Shown here in pieces: positions 18,218-27,225 of a DNA stretch of 64,000 nucleotides. This DNA is from Pseudomonas viridiflava. GTDB taxonomy: Bacteria; Pseudomonadota; Gammaproteobacteria; Pseudomonadales; Pseudomonadaceae. The notes under the pieces are model-generated. The model did not search any database. It was not told the origin of the DNA and saw only the letters and a list, made by a program, of their open reading frames with translations. Each line of letters begins with the position of its first letter. The first letter of the stretch is position 1. The stretch is taken from the NCBI RefSeq assembly GCF_900582625.1, contig NZ_UTIQ01000241.1, forward strand, positions 434,001-498,000, in the 5' to 3' direction. The translations under genes were made by a program, and so were the position numbers.

Positions 18218-19315
18218 CTAACGCTTGTGGCCTGTGTCCAGCTTGCGCTCCAGGTGCATGGAGTAGCGGGACATACCGAAACAGAAAATCCAGAAGACCA
18301 GGGCTGCAAACACGTAGCCCTCGGTGGCCATACCCAACCACGCAGGGTCGGCGGCCGCTTGTTTGACGCTGTTGAGCAGGTCGAACAGGCCGATGATGAT
18401 CACCAGGCTGGTGTCTTTGAACAGGGCAATGAAGGTGTTCACGATGCCGGGAATCACCATCTTCAGGGCTTGCGGCAGAATCACCAGGCCCATGCTGCGC
18501 CAGTAGCCAAGGCCCATGGCGGCTGCCGCCTCGTACTGACCTTTGGGAATGGCCTGCAAACCACCGCGTACCACTTCCGCTACATAAGCAGACTGAAACA
18601 GGATCACGCCGATCAGCGCCCGCAGCAGTTTGTCGAAGCTCATGCCTTCGGGCAGGAACAACGGCAGCATCACCGAGGACATAAACAGCACAGTGATCAA
18701 CGGCACGCCGCGCCAGAATTCGATGAAGGTCACGCAGACCACTCGAATTGCCGGCATGTTCGAGCGCCGTCCCAGCGCCAGCACAATACCCAGCGGCAAG
18801 GCACCGGCAATACCGACAGTGGCGATCACCAGCGTCAGCATCAGGCCGCCCCAACGGCTGGTGGGCACGTTTTCCAGACCGAAGTAACCGCCGTGCAGCA
18901 GCCAGAAGGCCACCAGCGGATACACGATCAGAAAGCCAATGCCATAGGCAGCTTTGCGCGGAAACTTGTTGATGAACAACGGCGCCACGCCAATGATTGC
19001 CAGCCATACGGTGGCGTCTACACGCCAGCGCAATTCGGTGGGGTAGAAGCCGTACATGAACTGACCGAAACGCTGTTGGATAAACACCCAGCACGCGCCT
19101 TCCTTGGTGCAGTCAGCGCGGGTGGTGCCAATCCAGTTGGCGTCGAAAATCGTCCAGCTCAGCAGCGGCGGCACGATCAACCAGACCAGGTACACGGCGA
19201 ACAACGTCAGCAGTGTGTTGAGCCAGTTGGAGAACAGATTGCTCCGCATCCACGCCACTACGCCGACGCTTTTGCGCGGCGGTGGCATGTCGGGTTTGAA
19301 AGTATGAGTCGTCAT
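18218..19315 (-). CDS. aapM: General L-amino-acid ABC transporter permease
   Basis: The product has 365 residues with about eight hydrophobic helices. The long N-terminal extension with an extra periplasmic loop (CTKEGACWVFIQQRFGQFMYG) is typical of AapM rather than HisM. The permease EAA loop is the segment GQYEAAAAMGLGYWRSM. It forms the membrane channel with AapQ. It overlaps neither neighbour (10-11 bp gaps). Confidence 0.94.
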   Translation of the reverse strand: MTTHTFKPDMPPPRKSVGVVAWMRSNLFSNWLNTLLTLFAVYLVWLIVPPLLSWTIFDANWIGTTRADCTKEGACWVFIQQRFGQFMYGFYPTELRWRVDATVWLAIIGVAPLFINKFPRKAAYGIGFLIVYPLVAFWLLHGGYFGLENVPTSRWGGLMLTLVIATVGIAGALPLGIVLALGRRSNMPAIRVVCVTFIEFWRGVPLITVLFMSSVMLPLFLPEGMSFDKLLRALIGVILFQSAYVAEVVRGGLQAIPKGQYEAAAAMGLGYWRSMGLVILPQALKMVIPGIVNTFIALFKDTSLVIIIGLFDLLNSVKQAAADPAWLGMATEGYVFAALVFWIFCFGMSRYSMHLERKLDTGHKR

Positions 19316-19325
19316 GCGCCTTTCC

Positions 19326-20504
19326 TCACCGCTCGATCAACGCAATGCGCTTGTTGTACCAGTTCATCAGCAGGGAAATGCTGATGCTGATGGCCAAGTA
19401 CACGCTCATGGTGATGGCAATTACTTCGATGGCCTGTCCGGTCTGGTTGAGCACCGTGCCGGCAAACAGCGAAACCATGTCGGGGTAGCCGATACCGGCG
19501 GCCAACGAGGAGTTTTTCGCCAGGTTCAGGTATTGGCTGGTCAGCGGCGGAATGATCACGCGCAGGGCTTGCGGGATGATCACCTTGCGCAGCGTCGGAC
19601 CGTTGCGCAGGCCCAGGGAATGAGCCGCCTCGGTCTGGCCGTGGCTCACCGACTTGATGCCCGAACGCACAATCTCCGCGATAAACGCGGCGGTATACGC
19701 GGTCAGGGCGATGGTCAGTGCCAGCAGCTCGGGGATCATTACCCAGCCACCCACGAAGTTGAAGCCTTTGAGTGCCGGTGCAACCCAGTGCACAGGCGCA
19801 CCGAAAATCAGCACGCTGAGGGCGGGAATCACCAGCATGATCGCCAGGCCAGCCCAAAACTTGTGGAACGGCACGCCCGTGGCTTCAAAGCGCTTGTTGG
19901 CCCAACGCACCATCAGCGCGGTGCCGACGATGGCCAGCAGCAGCGCCACGGCAAAGGCGCCAAAGCCATCGGCCATGGTGCCCTCGGGCATGTACAAGCC
20001 ACGGTTACTGAGGAAGAAACTGTCGGCAATGTTCAGGCTGTTGCGTGGCCCCGGCAGAGGCAGCAACACCGCGAAGTACCAGAACAGAATCTGCAGCAGC
20101 GGCGGAATATTACGGAAGGTCTCGATATAAACAGTGGCCAGCTTGCTGACCATCCAGTTCGACGACAGCCGCGCCACACCGAGGATAAAGCCCAGAATCG
20201 TGGCGAACACGATACCGATGGCCGACACCAGCAAGGTGTTGAGCAGACCGATGACAAACACCCGTGCGTAGGTGTCCGACTCGGTGTAGCTGATCAGGTG
20301 CTGGGCGATACCGAAACCGGCACTGTTTTCCAGGAAGCCAAAACCCGAGGTAATGCCCCGGTGTTGCAGGTTGGTTTGCGTGTTATCGAACAGAAACCAG
20401 CCCATTGAGACCACCGCCACAATGGTGATGATCTGAAATAGCCAGGCACGAATACGCGGATCGCTTAGCGAAAAGCCCCGCGAGGTGCCGATTTGTTTTT
20501 GCAT
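19326..20504 (-). CDS. aapQ: General L-amino-acid ABC transporter permease
   Basis: The product has 392 residues from ATG 20504 (the frame extends upstream without a site). The EAA loop is GQTEAAHSLGLRNGPTLRK and the aap-specific N-terminal helix contains IITIVAVVSMGW. It pairs with AapM. The 107-base gap to aapJ holds two hairpins, which may set the ratio of binding protein to permease. Confidence 0.94.
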   Translation of the reverse strand: MQKQIGTSRGFSLSDPRIRAWLFQIITIVAVVSMGWFLFDNTQTNLQHRGITSGFGFLENSAGFGIAQHLISYTESDTYARVFVIGLLNTLLVSAIGIVFATILGFILGVARLSSNWMVSKLATVYIETFRNIPPLLQILFWYFAVLLPLPGPRNSLNIADSFFLSNRGLYMPEGTMADGFGAFAVALLLAIVGTALMVRWANKRFEATGVPFHKFWAGLAIMLVIPALSVLIFGAPVHWVAPALKGFNFVGGWVMIPELLALTIALTAYTAAFIAEIVRSGIKSVSHGQTEAAHSLGLRNGPTLRKVIIPQALRVIIPPLTSQYLNLAKNSSLAAGIGYPDMVSLFAGTVLNQTGQAIEVIAITMSVYLAISISISLLMNWYNKRIALIER

Positions 20505-20538
20505 GGAGTGAGTGCCCCAGGAACGTTGAAACGGAAAA

Positions 20539-20567
20539 GCCCAGTGACCGCAAAGCAATCACTGGGC
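20539..20567 (-). promoter_or_regulatory. Intercistronic hairpin aapJ-aapQ
   Basis: Perfect 9-bp stem GCCCAGTGA / TCACTGGGC with an 11-nt loop, without a T run. It is probably an mRNA-stabilising or partial-termination structure. Confidence 0.6.
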
Positions 20568-20574
20568 CGTCCAC

Positions 20575-20596
20575 CTGACCGAGCGCACCCGGTCAG
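20575..20596 (-). promoter_or_regulatory. Second intercistronic hairpin aapJ-aapQ
   Basis: CTGACC / GGTCAG stem directly after the aapJ stop, next to the hairpin at 20539-20567. Confidence 0.5.
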
Positions 20597-20611
20597 ACGG
20601 CTGACAGCCTG

Positions 20612-21640
20612 TTAACGAACCGGAGGTGCGTACTGCAGGCCGCCTTTGTTCCACAACGCGTTCAGGCCGCGTTCGATTTTCAGCTCACTGCCCGCACCGA
20701 CGTTGCGGTCGAACACTTCGCCGTAGTTACCCACTTGCTTGATGATCTGTACTGCCCAGTCTTTCGGCAGTTTCAGGTCTTTGCCGTATTCGCCGTCAGC
20801 ACCCAGAAGACGCAGAACGTCCGGGTTCTTGCTGCCTTTGGCTTCGGCTTCAACGTTCTTCGAGGTCACGCCTGCTTCTTCAGCGTTGAGCATGGCGAAC
20901 AGGGTCCACTTAACGATGCTGAACCACTCTTCGTCGCCTTTACGCACGACCGGGCCCAGAGGCTCTTTGGAAATCACTTCCGGCAGAACCACGTAGTCGT
21001 TCGGCTGAGCCAGCTTGATGCGCTGAGCGTAGAGCTGCGATTGGTCGGAGGTCAGCACGTCGCAACGGCTGGCTTCGAGCGACTTGGCGCTTTCGTCAGA
21101 GGTGTCGAAGGTGATGGGGGTGTATTTCAGACCGTTCGAGCGGAAGTAGTCGGACACGTTCAGTTCGGTAGTGGTACCGGCCTGGATGCAGATGGTCGCG
21201 CCGTCGAGTTCCTTGGCGCTGGAAACGCCGAGCTTCTTGTTAACCAGGAAGCCGATACCGTCGTAGTAAGTTACGCCGGTGAATACCAGGCCCATGCCCG
21301 CATCGCGGGAGCTGGTCCAGGTGGTGTTACGCGACAGCATGTCGACTTCGCCGGACTGGATTGCGGTGAAGCGTTCCTTGGCGGTCAGCGGGCTGTATTT
21401 AACTTTCGATGCATCGCCCAACACGGCAGCAGCAACACCGCGGCAGATATCAACGTCGATACCCTGATAGTTACCCTTGGCATCTGGAACCGAGAAGCCC
21501 GGCAGACCGTCACTTACACCGCACTGAACGAAGCCTTGTTTCTTGACCTTATCCAGAGTCGCGCCCGCTTGAGCGAAGCCGCTGGCGCCAAGAATGGTCG
21601 CTGCGGTCAGGATAGCCAGGGTGGATTTCACCATCTTCAT
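20612..21640 (-). CDS. aapJ: General L-amino-acid-binding periplasmic protein
   Basis: The product has 342 residues. The signal peptide is MKMVKSTLAILTAATILGAS...FAQA, and the start has AGGAGG-like GGAGG at a good distance. The mature part is an SBP_bac_3 amino-acid binding protein; SRNTTWTSSRDAGMG and TICIQAGTTTELN are conserved AapJ segments. It captures a broad range of L-amino acids and delivers them to AapQM. As first gene of the operon it follows a regulatory region with paired palindromes (21831-21900). Confidence 0.95.
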   Translation of the reverse strand: MKMVKSTLAILTAATILGASGFAQAGATLDKVKKQGFVQCGVSDGLPGFSVPDAKGNYQGIDVDICRGVAAAVLGDASKVKYSPLTAKERFTAIQSGEVDMLSRNTTWTSSRDAGMGLVFTGVTYYDGIGFLVNKKLGVSSAKELDGATICIQAGTTTELNVSDYFRSNGLKYTPITFDTSDESAKSLEASRCDVLTSDQSQLYAQRIKLAQPNDYVVLPEVISKEPLGPVVRKGDEEWFSIVKWTLFAMLNAEEAGVTSKNVEAEAKGSKNPDVLRLLGADGEYGKDLKLPKDWAVQIIKQVGNYGEVFDRNVGAGSELKIERGLNALWNKGGLQYAPPVR

Positions 21641-21830
21641 TAAAACCTCCAGTTGCTGTTGTTGTGTTTGGAGTCTTGGCCCCACCGCCGTACCCTTTTG
21701 AGGCACGCTCGTCCATCGGATGACGGTTGAAACGGGGTGCAGACCTGGGAGCGAGTCTAGTTGGCGATGCCCCCATCGGCCAAAACTCACCCCCCGCTTA
21801 CTCTTCGCATGGTTTGCTGAAATAAGCGGG

Positions 21831-21845
21831 TTGGGGATTTTCCCG
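21831..21845 (-). promoter_or_regulatory. Palindromic box 1 upstream of aapJ
   Basis: TTGGGGATTTTCCCG, near-perfect GGGAAATTTCCC-type palindrome, about 190 bp before the aapJ start. A second copy is at 21887-21900. Confidence 0.5.
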
Positions 21846-21853
21846 TTCGCTTA

Positions 21854-21872
21854 GTCACTTTTCCGAAGTGAC
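21854..21872. promoter_or_regulatory. Inverted repeat GTCACTT / AAGTGAC
   Basis: Perfect 7-bp arms and 5-nt spacer, midway between the two palindromic boxes. Confidence 0.45.
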
Positions 21873-21886
21873 CCGCGGCGAATCTG

Positions 21887-21900
21887 TTGGGAATTTCCCG
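21887..21900 (-). promoter_or_regulatory. Palindromic box 2 upstream of aapJ
   Basis: TTGGGAATTTCCCG, matching box 1 with the core GGGAATTTCCC. Centre-to-centre distance is about 55 bp, roughly five helical turns. Confidence 0.5.
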
Positions 21901-22184
21901 TGGCTTTTTTTAAGTATGTTCCTGCGTAACGCGATTGCCCGTTTACCGTGCCGCTCTACTTTGCATGAGTCGGACCGTGCAAACGGTGGAGTGTTACCCA
22001 AATTGGGGCATGCAACCGGTTAACCCGTCTATAGCAAAGCCCGTACCACACGCTCTTGAAAAGGCCCAATTAGGCAGGTCAAGAGCAAAACTTGTAGCCT
22101 TGCGACATGTTCGTAACGGATACACCAACCCCTCATTCAAGCGGCGCCCCGAAGCGGGGCGTGCGCACCGAACTGGAGCCTAGC

Positions 22185-22841
22185 ATGCACGAAAATCTGA
22201 TACTCGAACCCACACTTTCTGCAGACGCGTGCGTTATTTGGCTGCACGGCCTGGGCGCCGACCGCTTCGATTTTCTTCCGGTTGCCGAAGCGTTGCAGCA
22301 ACAGCTCACCAGCACGCGCTTTGTGTTGCCGCAAGCGCCTACCCAAGCGGTGACTATTAATGGTGGCTATGCGATGCCGAGCTGGTACGACATTCTGGCC
22401 ATGAGCCCTGCGCGGGCGATCAACAACGAACAGCTCGAAGCCTCGGCGCAACGGGTGATCGAGCTGATCGAAACGCAGCGCGACGGTGGCATCGACCCGT
22501 CGCGCATTTTTCTCGCCGGCTTTTCTCAAGGCGGCGCGGTGGTCTATCACGCAGCATTCCTGCGCTGGCAAGGTCCGCTCGGTGGCGTGCTGGCGTTGTC
22601 CACCTATTCGCCAACCCTGAGCCCCGATGTGGTGCTGGCGGATACAAAAAAACAACTGCCGGTTTACTGTTTGCATGGCACGTTTGACGACATCGTGCAG
22701 CGGGCCATGGGCCGCGCTGCGCATGACTGCCTCGAGGCGCAGGGCGTGCCCGTGACCTGGCAGGAATACCCCATGAGCCATGAAGTGTTGCCGCAGGAAG
22801 TGCGCGATATCGGCACTTGGCTGGCAGCGCAGTTGGGCTGA
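22185..22841 (+). CDS. Carboxylesterase / acyl-protein-thioesterase-like alpha/beta hydrolase
   Basis: The product has 218 residues. LHGLGADRFDF supplies the oxyanion hole, Ser114 sits in GFSQGG, and the acid and base are likely Asp in HGTFDDIV and His in YPMSHEV. The length and motifs match the small cytosolic esterase family of Pseudomonas (EstB type). The start at 22185 has GGAG eight bases upstream. It precedes the acyl-CoA synthetase gene by 27 bp, suggesting that esters are hydrolysed and the acid activated (inference). Confidence 0.9.
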   Translation: MHENLILEPTLSADACVIWLHGLGADRFDFLPVAEALQQQLTSTRFVLPQAPTQAVTINGGYAMPSWYDILAMSPARAINNEQLEASAQRVIELIETQRDGGIDPSRIFLAGFSQGGAVVYHAAFLRWQGPLGGVLALSTYSPTLSPDVVLADTKKQLPVYCLHGTFDDIVQRAMGRAAHDCLEAQGVPVTWQEYPMSHEVLPQEVRDIGTWLAAQLG

Positions 22842-22868
22842 AACCCGCACAGCAGAAAAGGTCCGCAC

Positions 22869-24794
22869 ATGAACCAAGCCGTTGTTCATCAACCCGCGCA
22901 AGTTCCCGCTATCGCTTCGTTGCGCGACACCCTGGCGATCGAGCAAATAGCCCTGCAAGACCGCGACATGGCGCCCAGCACCTACGCCGTGTTGCAACGC
23001 AGTGCAGCGCGCAACCCGAACGCCACGGCACTGACCTTTTTGTTGCAGGGCAACAGTGAAGAACAGCCGTATCGGCTCAGCTACGGCGAGCTGTTCGCCA
23101 AGGTCACGCAAACCGCCAACGCCTTGCACCGCTTGGGCGTGCGCGCCGGCAAGGCGGTGTCGTTCTTGCTGCCGAATCTGCCGCATACGCATTTCACCTT
23201 GTGGGGCGGTGAAGCAGCGGGCGTGGTCAACGCGATCAACCCGCTGCTCGACAGCGAGCACATCGCTGAGCTGATCCGCGCTTCGGACTCCGAGGTGCTG
23301 GTGACGCTGGCGCCCTTCCCCGGCACCGACCTGTGGGACAAAGTCGCCGGCCTGCGCGAGCAGTTGCCGGAGCTCAAGCACATTGTCACCGTGGACATGG
23401 CCAACTACCTTCCCGAACCACAGCGAAGCGGCATCAAGGCCCAGCGCGGCGGCTTGCCGGCTGGCGTGCTCGACTTCGACGAGCTGATCGCCGACTGCCC
23501 CGCCGATCACTTGGAAAGCGGCCGCATCATTAGCCCGGACGACATCGCCTCGTTCTTCCACACCGGCGGCACCACCGGCACGCCGAAGCTGGCGCCGCAC
23601 ACGCACCGCAACGAAGTGGCCATGGCGATGATTCTCGCCTTCGCCATCGACCTGCATGCCAGCGACGTCACCCTGTGCGGTTTGCCGCTGTTCCATGTGA
23701 ACGGCGTGATGGTCACCGGACTGGCGCCGTTCTATGTCGGCGCCGAAGTGCTGCTGGCCACGCCGCAGGGCTATCGCAACCTGAGCCTGATTCAGAACTT
23801 CTGGAAAATTATCGAGCGCTACCGCGTCAGTTTCTTCAGCGGCGTGCCGACTATTTACGCCGGCCTGTTGCAAGTGCCGAGCGCCGGCCATGACTTGTCT
23901 AGCCTGCGCTATGCCTTGTGCGGGGCCGCGCCGATGCCGGTGGAATTGATTCGCCAGTTCGAAAGCAAAACCGGGCTGAAGCTGATCGAGGGTTACGGGC
24001 TTACCGAAGGCACGTGTGGCACCTGTGGCAACCCGCCGGCGGGGGAAAGTCGGCCGGGGTCCATTGGCATTCGCATGCCCTATTGCGAGGTGAAAATTGC
24101 TGTGCTCGACGAGCAAGGCAACTACCTGCGCGACGCCGCCGAGAATGAAATCGGCAATCTGGTGCTGCGCGGCATCACCGTCTTCAAGGGCTACCTGCAG
24201 GCCGACAAGAATTCGGGCATTTGGGTGGATGGCGACTGGTTCAACACAGGCGACCTGGGTCGCATCGATGCGGACGGGTACATCTGGCTGACCGGGCGCA
24301 GCAAGGATTTGATCATCCGCGGCGGCCACAACATCGACCCGCAAATGATCGAAGAAGCCTTGCACAAACACCCTGCCGTGGCGCTGGCCGCGGCCGTCGG
24401 CAAGCCGTGCGCGAAAGCGGGTGAACTGCCGGTTGTGTACGTGCAGTTAGTTCCAGGCGCGACGGTCAGCGCTGAAGAACTGATGACCCACGCCGCCGCG
24501 CACATCCCGGAACGAGCCGCCGTGCCCAAAGATGTGTGGATCATCGACGCCATTCCGCTCACTGCCGTGGGCAAAACCTTTAAACCAACGCTGCGCTACG
24601 ACGCCATCCGTCGGGTATTTGAAGCCGACCTACGGCATATCGATCCGCAGGTGAAGGTAGAGGTGACAGCTCACGACAGCTACGGCCAGTTGGCACGTGT
24701 GTACCTACAAGAGCTAGACGCGACGCGCCGTGCAGCGGTGGACGACTGCCTGGCCGGCTACTCGGTTCGCTACGAGGTAGTAGCCGGCGCCTGA
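22869..24794 (+). CDS. Acyl-CoA synthetase (AMP-dependent ligase)
   Basis: The product has 641 residues, of the ANL superfamily. The P-loop HTGGTTGTPKLAPHTH, the YGLTEGTCG adenylate motif, GDLGRIDADGYIWLTGRSK (A7/A8 hinge) and the A10 lysine in GKTFKP are present, so it should be active. The P-loop has HTGGTTG where most have YTSGTTG. It activates a carboxylic acid to the acyl-CoA via acyl-AMP. Chain length is unknown. It is probably co-transcribed with the esterase. Confidence 0.9.
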   Translation: MNQAVVHQPAQVPAIASLRDTLAIEQIALQDRDMAPSTYAVLQRSAARNPNATALTFLLQGNSEEQPYRLSYGELFAKVTQTANALHRLGVRAGKAVSFLLPNLPHTHFTLWGGEAAGVVNAINPLLDSEHIAELIRASDSEVLVTLAPFPGTDLWDKVAGLREQLPELKHIVTVDMANYLPEPQRSGIKAQRGGLPAGVLDFDELIADCPADHLESGRIISPDDIASFFHTGGTTGTPKLAPHTHRNEVAMAMILAFAIDLHASDVTLCGLPLFHVNGVMVTGLAPFYVGAEVLLATPQGYRNLSLIQNFWKIIERYRVSFFSGVPTIYAGLLQVPSAGHDLSSLRYALCGAAPMPVELIRQFESKTGLKLIEGYGLTEGTCGTCGNPPAGESRPGSIGIRMPYCEVKIAVLDEQGNYLRDAAENEIGNLVLRGITVFKGYLQADKNSGIWVDGDWFNTGDLGRIDADGYIWLTGRSKDLIIRGGHNIDPQMIEEALHKHPAVALAAAVGKPCAKAGELPVVYVQLVPGATVSAEELMTHAAAHIPERAAVPKDVWIIDAIPLTAVGKTFKPTLRYDAIRRVFEADLRHIDPQVKVEVTAHDSYGQLARVYLQELDATRRAAVDDCLAGYSVRYEVVAGA

Positions 24795-25083
24795 GGCTAC
24801 CCAAATAAACAGTGAACGGAAAAATCGGTAGCAGACTCAGAATTATTGTCGGGCTGTGAACCGCTGAGCAGCACAGCGCCGCCATGCCAGCTATGGTTCA
24901 CCTGGGTCTTCACCAACCCGTTGAACCGGCGAAACGCCAGCCGCTGGCGCAGCGAACATGATGATCGCCTGCGCCAACCGGGGCCTCGTCGGGCAGTTCA
25001 GCAAATCGGGTTTTCGCACTTACGAAAGGACGCGTCGCGATGCCATTCCCTATTGTTCACACACACGGAACGCTTCAATTGCG

Positions 25084-26022
25084 ATGAAAAACGCGCAGTG
25101 GCAGGCCGACCTGCACTCCATCCATGACATGCGTCTGTTCCAGAACGTCGCGGCCCATAACCTGGGGCGCCTGCTGGAAAAATTTCATGCCTTCGAACTG
25201 GACGCTGAGGAAGTGCTCCTCTCTCCGTTCGACCGCAACCAGCACCTTTACGTGTTGCTGGAAGGCGAACTCAAGGTGTTCCTCGGCTCGTTGGACAACC
25301 CTGCCGTGACCACCCTTCAGCCCGGCGAGTGCGTGGGGGAAATCAGTTTTATCGACAACGATCACCCGTCTGCCTATGTGGTCGCGGCCGGCCGTTGCCT
25401 GGTGCTGCGTCTGCACCGCGAGTCGTTGTTCAGCCTGTTCGCGCAATCGCCGGAGCTGATGCAAAACCTGCTGCAACTGCTCTGCGAGCGTGTGCGTCAG
25501 GGTAACCAGATCATTATCGACAGCGAGCAGAACGCCAACGTCGACACCCTCACCGGCGCCTTTAATCGGCGTTGGCTGGAACATATCTTCGAACGGGAGA
25601 ACACCCGCTGCGCCTTTAACGGTCAGCCGATGTGCCTGTTGATGCTCGATGTCGATCACTTCAAGTCCTACAACGACAACCACGGCCACCTGGCCGGTGA
25701 CTACGCGTTGTGTCTGGTGGCGCATACCCTGCGTAATCAGTTGCGCCCCAAAGACAGCCTGACGCGCTACGGCGGCGAAGAGTTCGTGATTCTGCTGCCC
25801 GAAATGGATGCCAACGAAGCCCGTGCCATTGGCGAACGGCTGCGCGCGGCGCTGGAACAAGTGACTTCGTTTTACTCGCCTGTGGGTGTGCTGCCCGGAG
25901 TGACGATGTCTATCGGCCTGGCCGAGATGCGCGCCAACGACACCCTGCAGAGTCTGATCGCGCGAGCGGATAGCGCGCTGTATCAAGCCAAGCAACAGGG
26001 GCGTAATTGTCTGTGCGGTTGA
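25084..26022 (+). CDS. Cyclic-nucleotide-binding-domain / GGDEF diguanylate cyclase
   Basis: The product has 312 residues. Residues ~15-130 form a Crp-type nucleotide-binding domain (LLEGELKVFLG, LQPGECVGEISFIDND). The GGDEF domain has an intact GGEEF at 230-234 and the RPKD inhibitory site (RxxD) five residues before it. It should make c-di-GMP and be feedback-inhibited. The N-terminal module probably senses a small ligand. There is no membrane segment. The ATG at 25084 is preceded by a weak Shine-Dalgarno site; the frame is open further upstream, so the start is uncertain by some tens of residues. Confidence 0.87.
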   Translation: MKNAQWQADLHSIHDMRLFQNVAAHNLGRLLEKFHAFELDAEEVLLSPFDRNQHLYVLLEGELKVFLGSLDNPAVTTLQPGECVGEISFIDNDHPSAYVVAAGRCLVLRLHRESLFSLFAQSPELMQNLLQLLCERVRQGNQIIIDSEQNANVDTLTGAFNRRWLEHIFERENTRCAFNGQPMCLLMLDVDHFKSYNDNHGHLAGDYALCLVAHTLRNQLRPKDSLTRYGGEEFVILLPEMDANEARAIGERLRAALEQVTSFYSPVGVLPGVTMSIGLAEMRANDTLQSLIARADSALYQAKQQGRNCLCG

Positions 26023-26071
26023 TGGCTCGTAGGTTGGGTTGAGCCGCAGGCGAAGCCCAACTACCACGCAC

Positions 26072-26103
26072 AAAAAAGCCCGGCTAATCAGCCGGGCTTT
26101 TTC
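26072..26103. terminator. Bidirectional terminator
   Basis: AAAAAGCCCGGCT, AATC loop, AGCCGGGCTTTTT between the convergent GGDEF and lipoprotein genes. Confidence 0.88.
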
Positions 26104-26118
26104 ATTTCAACGCCACGC

Positions 26119-26703
26119 TTACTGAGACAGTACCTGGCCGATGGTTGGATCTTTGAACGACCGCGTCAGGGCGTCGCTCAACACGTCGCTGACCAGCTTG
26201 TTGTTGGTGTCCTGGTTCGGCGCCATACCGAATTTCTGGTCCAGGGTGGCGCCGTAGCGACCGCTGTAACGGCGAGTGGCATTCTGTACATCGACACGGA
26301 ACGTGGCGCCAATGTTGGCCTCGGTGACATACATGCCTTCTTTTGGCGATTGGTATTTCAGCTCGGCCAAGGTGAGGGTAATTTGCGGCGCGTTCATTGC
26401 ACCCGGCGACGGGGTGAAACCGAGCAGGCGAACGGCGGCTTCGGCTTGCTGTTGCAGCTTGGGCACGATATCGGCGCCGGCAACGCTGATGGCGCTGGTC
26501 TCCGGGTACAGACCGCCACGGGTGCCGAGAATGGGCGAAGGACGACCGTCAACCACACGCACGATAACGGGCTGGCCTTGGCCAACCGGCGTCAGGTTGC
26601 CGTTGAGTTTGGGGGTGGGGCTCAGTTGTTGCGGGCTGTGGGCACAGCCAACCAGCGCCAGGCTGGCTACAGCGATCAGACCTAACAGCAGACGGTGCAG
26701 CAT
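26119..26703 (-). CDS. YajG-family lipoprotein
   Basis: The product has 194 residues. The signal MLHRLLLGLIAVASLALVGC has a lipobox LVGC, so the mature protein is lipidated at Cys20. The body (VVDGRPSPILGTRGGLYPET, then DVLSDALTRSF at the end) matches YajG-type proteins. The downstream ATG (26703) has GGAG at the right distance and is preferred to one two codons earlier. Function unknown; probably inner-leaflet outer membrane. Confidence 0.87.
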   Translation of the reverse strand: MLHRLLLGLIAVASLALVGCAHSPQQLSPTPKLNGNLTPVGQGQPVIVRVVDGRPSPILGTRGGLYPETSAISVAGADIVPKLQQQAEAAVRLLGFTPSPGAMNAPQITLTLAELKYQSPKEGMYVTEANIGATFRVDVQNATRRYSGRYGATLDQKFGMAPNQDTNNKLVSDVLSDALTRSFKDPTIGQVLSQ

Positions 26704-27225
26704 GCTCATCTCTCCACAAGGGTTGGAACGCCCGGTTGGGCCGCTTGAAGTGGCCGCAGTATACCCAGCGCAGCGGCGGCCTGACAGCGCTGAAGGTTGA
26801 GACAAAAGCGGCTTTGCGAGGTTCCGGAAATGCAGGGTTTGAGGCAGCTCAGCGGCCAATCGCTACCGGTCGGCCCGCGTGCAAACGGCACTCAAGCGTT
26901 GGTGGGCTGACCGATGGGTGAATAAAAGTCACGCTAAAAAACCAACTTTTGTCATTTCACCGTTATAATCGCGCCCCGATTATAAGGACGTCTCCTGCTC
27001 GGGCCTCGCAGCTACCCTGATGTACTCAGCATCAGCAAGCACCGCCCCAGAGAGTCGCCCACTTCGCGTGACCTTTGCACTATCTCTGCCTTGCTCCAGC
27101 ACCTTGTCTTCATGGGTGTAAAAGCGCGCAGATCGTAGCCATAAGGCACCTGAACTTTTGAGGTTCACGTTTCCAAAAGAACGTGAAAAAACGGTTTCAC
27201 AACTTCACAAGAGTGTGGCGAGCAA
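26704..27225 (+). other. mqo promoter and long leader region
   Basis: About 520 bases without a convincing gene. A perfect TATAAT lies at 26964-26969, inside the inverted repeat TTATAATC / GATTATAA (26963-26985). If that is the -10 box, the mqo mRNA has a leader of about 250 nt that includes the hairpin at 27164-27187. No good -35 hexamer is seen at the expected spacing. Confidence 0.45.
27164..27187 (+). promoter_or_regulatory. Leader hairpin upstream of mqo
   Basis: TTCACGTT / AACGTGAA, 8-bp perfect arms around an 8-nt loop, ending about 40 bases before the mqo start codon. Confidence 0.5.

Larger units (their letters stand above)
21641..22184. other. Divergent regulatory region aapJ / carboxylesterase
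   Basis: About 540 bases with no convincing gene. The half nearest aapJ is GC-ordinary. At 21831-21900 are two palindromic boxes and a hairpin (separate entries). The remainder is comparatively AT-rich and should hold both promoters. Confidence 0.5.

Noticed and set aside
21950..22000. Sigma-54 promoter for aapJ (GG-N10-GC)
   Set aside because: One GG-N10-GC spacing can be found on the minus strand but the surrounding bases match TGGCAC-N5-TTGC poorly.
22137..24371. Long open reading frame antisense to the acyl-CoA synthetase
   Set aside because: It runs across two confirmed genes on the plus strand, has the low-complexity composition of a shadow frame and no ribosome site. Several similar frames lie opposite pta and other GC-rich genes.
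26980..27168. Small open frame on the minus strand upstream of mqo
   Set aside because: No ribosome site, no homology I recognise, and it overlaps the likely mqo promoter and leader.
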